A stretch of 64,000 bases of DNA from Algibacter sp045066735 (GTDB lineage Bacteria; Bacteroidota; Bacteroidia; Flavobacteriales; Flavobacteriaceae). Shown piece after piece: positions 63,601 through 64,000 of this stretch. A model generated the notes under the pieces. That model saw nothing but the letters and a program-made list of their open reading frames with translations, was not told where the DNA came from and made no database searches. Position 1 is the stretch's first letter; each line of letters begins with the position of its first letter. The translations under genes were made by a program, and so were the position numbers. Location: assembly GCF_045066735.1 (NCBI RefSeq), contig NZ_JBISHH010000022.1, forward strand, positions 124,001 through 188,000, read 5' to 3'.

Positions 63601-63897
63601 AGGAACATCTATAGTGTCCCAACCTGAAGTGTCAAAACTAGCTTCTTGAAGCGTTTTAGAGGCCTCAGCTGGTTTTGCTACCCAATTAAATTTCCAATCG
63701 CCATTTAGTGATTTGTAAAATTTTGAAGCTTCCCTTTCTCCTGATATAGCCTGAGCTTCATTTTCAAAATTATAAAAAGTAGCCGTAGCTGGTAGCCTGT
63801 TAATTTGATTGACATTAGGATTTTCCCAATCGTTTTTTTGTTGGGCTGTTGCAGCAATTGTTAAACATGTTAAGAGGAGAGAAAAAATAAATTTCAT
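60640..63897 (-). CDS. GH2 beta-galactosidase (LacZ-like)
   Basis: 1085 residues with a Sec signal (LLLTCLTIAATAQ). Sugar-binding domain to about 220, immunoglobulin-like domain, TIM barrel with NRHDHHMTNGKSLSRADMEEDV (about 391-412), acid/base Glu in VMWSLGNESGMGPNHAA (about 493) and nucleophile Glu in PVVMCEYAHSMGNSTGNMK (about 573). The C-terminal beta-galactosidase small-chain domain follows. The full-length LacZ plan indicates exo-acting beta-D-galactosidase rather than glucuronidase. First hydrolase of a GH2-GH43-GH3-GH97 group, separated by six bases from the gene at the right edge. Confidence 0.93.
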   Translation of the reverse strand: MKFIFSLLLTCLTIAATAQQKNDWENPNVNQINRLPATATFYNFENEAQAISGEREASKFYKSLNGDWKFNWVAKPAEASKTLQEASFDTSGWDTIDVPSNWEMRGYGTPIYTNATYPFFSDFPNINHHDNPVGHYIKSFEVDASWSDKDVILHFGGVSSAYYVWVNGKFVGYSEDTRLPAEFDITKHLVNGENKVAVKVYRWSDGSYLEAQDHWRLSGIEREVYLKAVPKVRLSNFFVRTDFDDNYENAKLQIRPEFIANIANKYVEKVGHFGTAPLKTTVDNWTLTSKLVDANGSVVGEKNIMKLGKYFGEIYPQRDNVYFGMIETEVKTPKQWSSDDPYLYTLLLEVKDDKGNPVQFSSTKVGFREVKIDDRGRFLVNGNPVKMIGVNRHDHHMTNGKSLSRADMEEDVKLMKQFNFNAVRTSHYPNDPYFYDLCDTYGIYVMDEANLESHGVRGQLSNVSEWSNTYLERAVRMVERDKNHPSIVMWSLGNESGMGPNHAAMATWIKVFDPTRYVHYEGAQGVPTHPDYKQKFYTQDHGNPTDPFWVDMLSRMYPQPWELQDLIDDTSAIDNRPVVMCEYAHSMGNSTGNMKKYWDVIYKNDRALGGYIWDWIDQGILKKDKNGKEYLAYGGDFGDTPNDGTFCINGVIASDRTPKPATYECKKVNQPVVISAVNALNGEFEILNRHHAADLSRYNLYWNITENGKIIQQGNILPLNTKPFETSTLKITFKKPKLKAEAEYFINIQGKLKENELWENKGYIVFEEQFKLNYSVKKAANLKSNSSLTVIENTKEVIVKNKTVVLKVNKNSGYVTSYKSKGINVVSSPLKLNFWRAETENDKAYRRALKKQNELDWMNAGDNFKATNVSVNAEENGKVVVNVAGEISNPSTKVNLVYTILGSGEVKVDYKVEIAKDAPNAPRVGMQFDVADTYGKLTYLGKGPHPNYVDRNYGSHIGLYSGNVKTMSYEYVYPEEFGNHTETSWFKLENLKDSGVLVKGEDKLSFSVVPYSTKNLQEANHTNELIARDVLTVNVDLKQTGVGGDDTWSPSAEPHKAYLITPGTYNYSFYIVPIISNVNEEIIKF

Positions 63898-63903
63898 AAT
63901 TTT

Positions 63904-64000
63904 TTAATTTGTAGTTATTTTAATGACTCCTTTTTCTCCTCTTGAGCCATAAAAAGAGGTTTCACTTGTGGATTTTATGTTTCTATAGAAAAAAGATGAT
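63904..64000 (-). CDS. 3' end of a protein with a plug-like C-terminal motif (partial)
   Basis: The frame is open to the right edge. The last 31 visible residues end FYGSRGEKGVIKITTN. This YGxRGxxGVIxITT pattern is the signature found at the end of TonB plug domains and at the C-terminus of some plug-like Bacteroidota proteins. The body lies outside the window, so the full product cannot be named. It ends six bases before the GH2 start, so it is probably co-transcribed with the hydrolases. Confidence 0.55.
   Translation of the reverse strand, partial: SSFFYRNIKSTSETSFYGSRGEKGVIKITTN

Noticed and set aside
1..64000. tRNA, rRNA, complete insertion sequences, prophage or a CRP/FNR-family regulator gene
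   Set aside because: I looked for these and saw none; the regulators of the two operator families must lie elsewhere.

Overview
The window is AT-rich, its intergenic regions are short, and its promoters carry TAnnTTTG-type -7 boxes. Proteins are of Flavobacteriaceae type: lipoproteins with flavobacterial signals, an OprC-like TonB receptor, a fused cytochrome c biogenesis protein, planctomycete-type cytochromes and a glycoside hydrolase locus. It is best read as a marine or environmental member of the Flavobacteriaceae (Bacteroidota). I saw no rRNA, tRNA, CRISPR array or complete insertion sequence.

Layout. 0-4.4 kb: 3' part of a CcsB-CcsA fusion, an unknown lipoprotein, a small helical protein and a DUF2911 protein. 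4.4-10.7 kb: a tolC-adaptor-RND efflux operon ending in a PII-like protein and a DUF2892 membrane protein. 10.8-20 kb: a membrane hydrolase, a sulfide:quinone oxidoreductase-like flavoprotein, pncB-pncA, thioredoxin with a TPMT-type methyltransferase, a small GlsB-like membrane protein, and an operon of a metallo-beta-lactamase/rhodanese protein with two methyltransferases. 20-26.4 kb: peroxiredoxin, divergent from an OprC/NosA-like copper receptor operon, then a rhodanese - HMA - cytochrome c - thioredoxin operon. 26.6-36.6 kb: two universal stress proteins flanking a probable small RNA, a TPR histidine kinase/response regulator pair, an octaheme TPR cytochrome and B12-dependent ribonucleotide reductase. 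36.6-40.5 kb: a dgcA/dgcN-like pair with a threonine-synthase-like PLP enzyme. 40.9-47.2 kb: a DUF1592-type cytochrome, a DUF1552 protein and an FucP-like permease. 47.5-52.6 kb: an esterase, a short peptide gene, a Tat-exported aminotransferase with an AEC transporter, and a VOC protein. 52.7-64 kb (minus strand): a DUF1080 lipoprotein, a sulfatase remnant, GH97, GH3, GH43, GH2 and the 3' end of a further gene.

Main result. Two families of 14-bp palindromes with the 5-4-5 layout of CRP/FNR operators lie in front of the redox genes. Family 1, GTAAC-N4-GTTAC, precedes the efflux operon, the SQR-like gene, the GlsB-like gene, the peroxiredoxin (and perhaps the divergent copper receptor operon) and the rhodanese operon. 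Family 2, (A/C)TGAT-N4-(G/A)TCAT, precedes both universal stress genes, nrdJ and a gene-free stretch that ends in a strong terminator; a degenerate copy precedes the octaheme cytochrome. In all ten cases a TAnnTTT(G/A)-like -7 box lies with its centre exactly 33 bp from the operator centre, which places the operator near -41, the class II activator position. This suggests two parallel CRP/FNR-type regulons, one sulfur/copper/thiol and one low-oxygen. The second appears to include an approximately 280-nt small RNA that recalls the FNR-controlled FnrS of enterobacteria in its logic but shows no sequence relation to it. No CRP/FNR-family gene is in the window.
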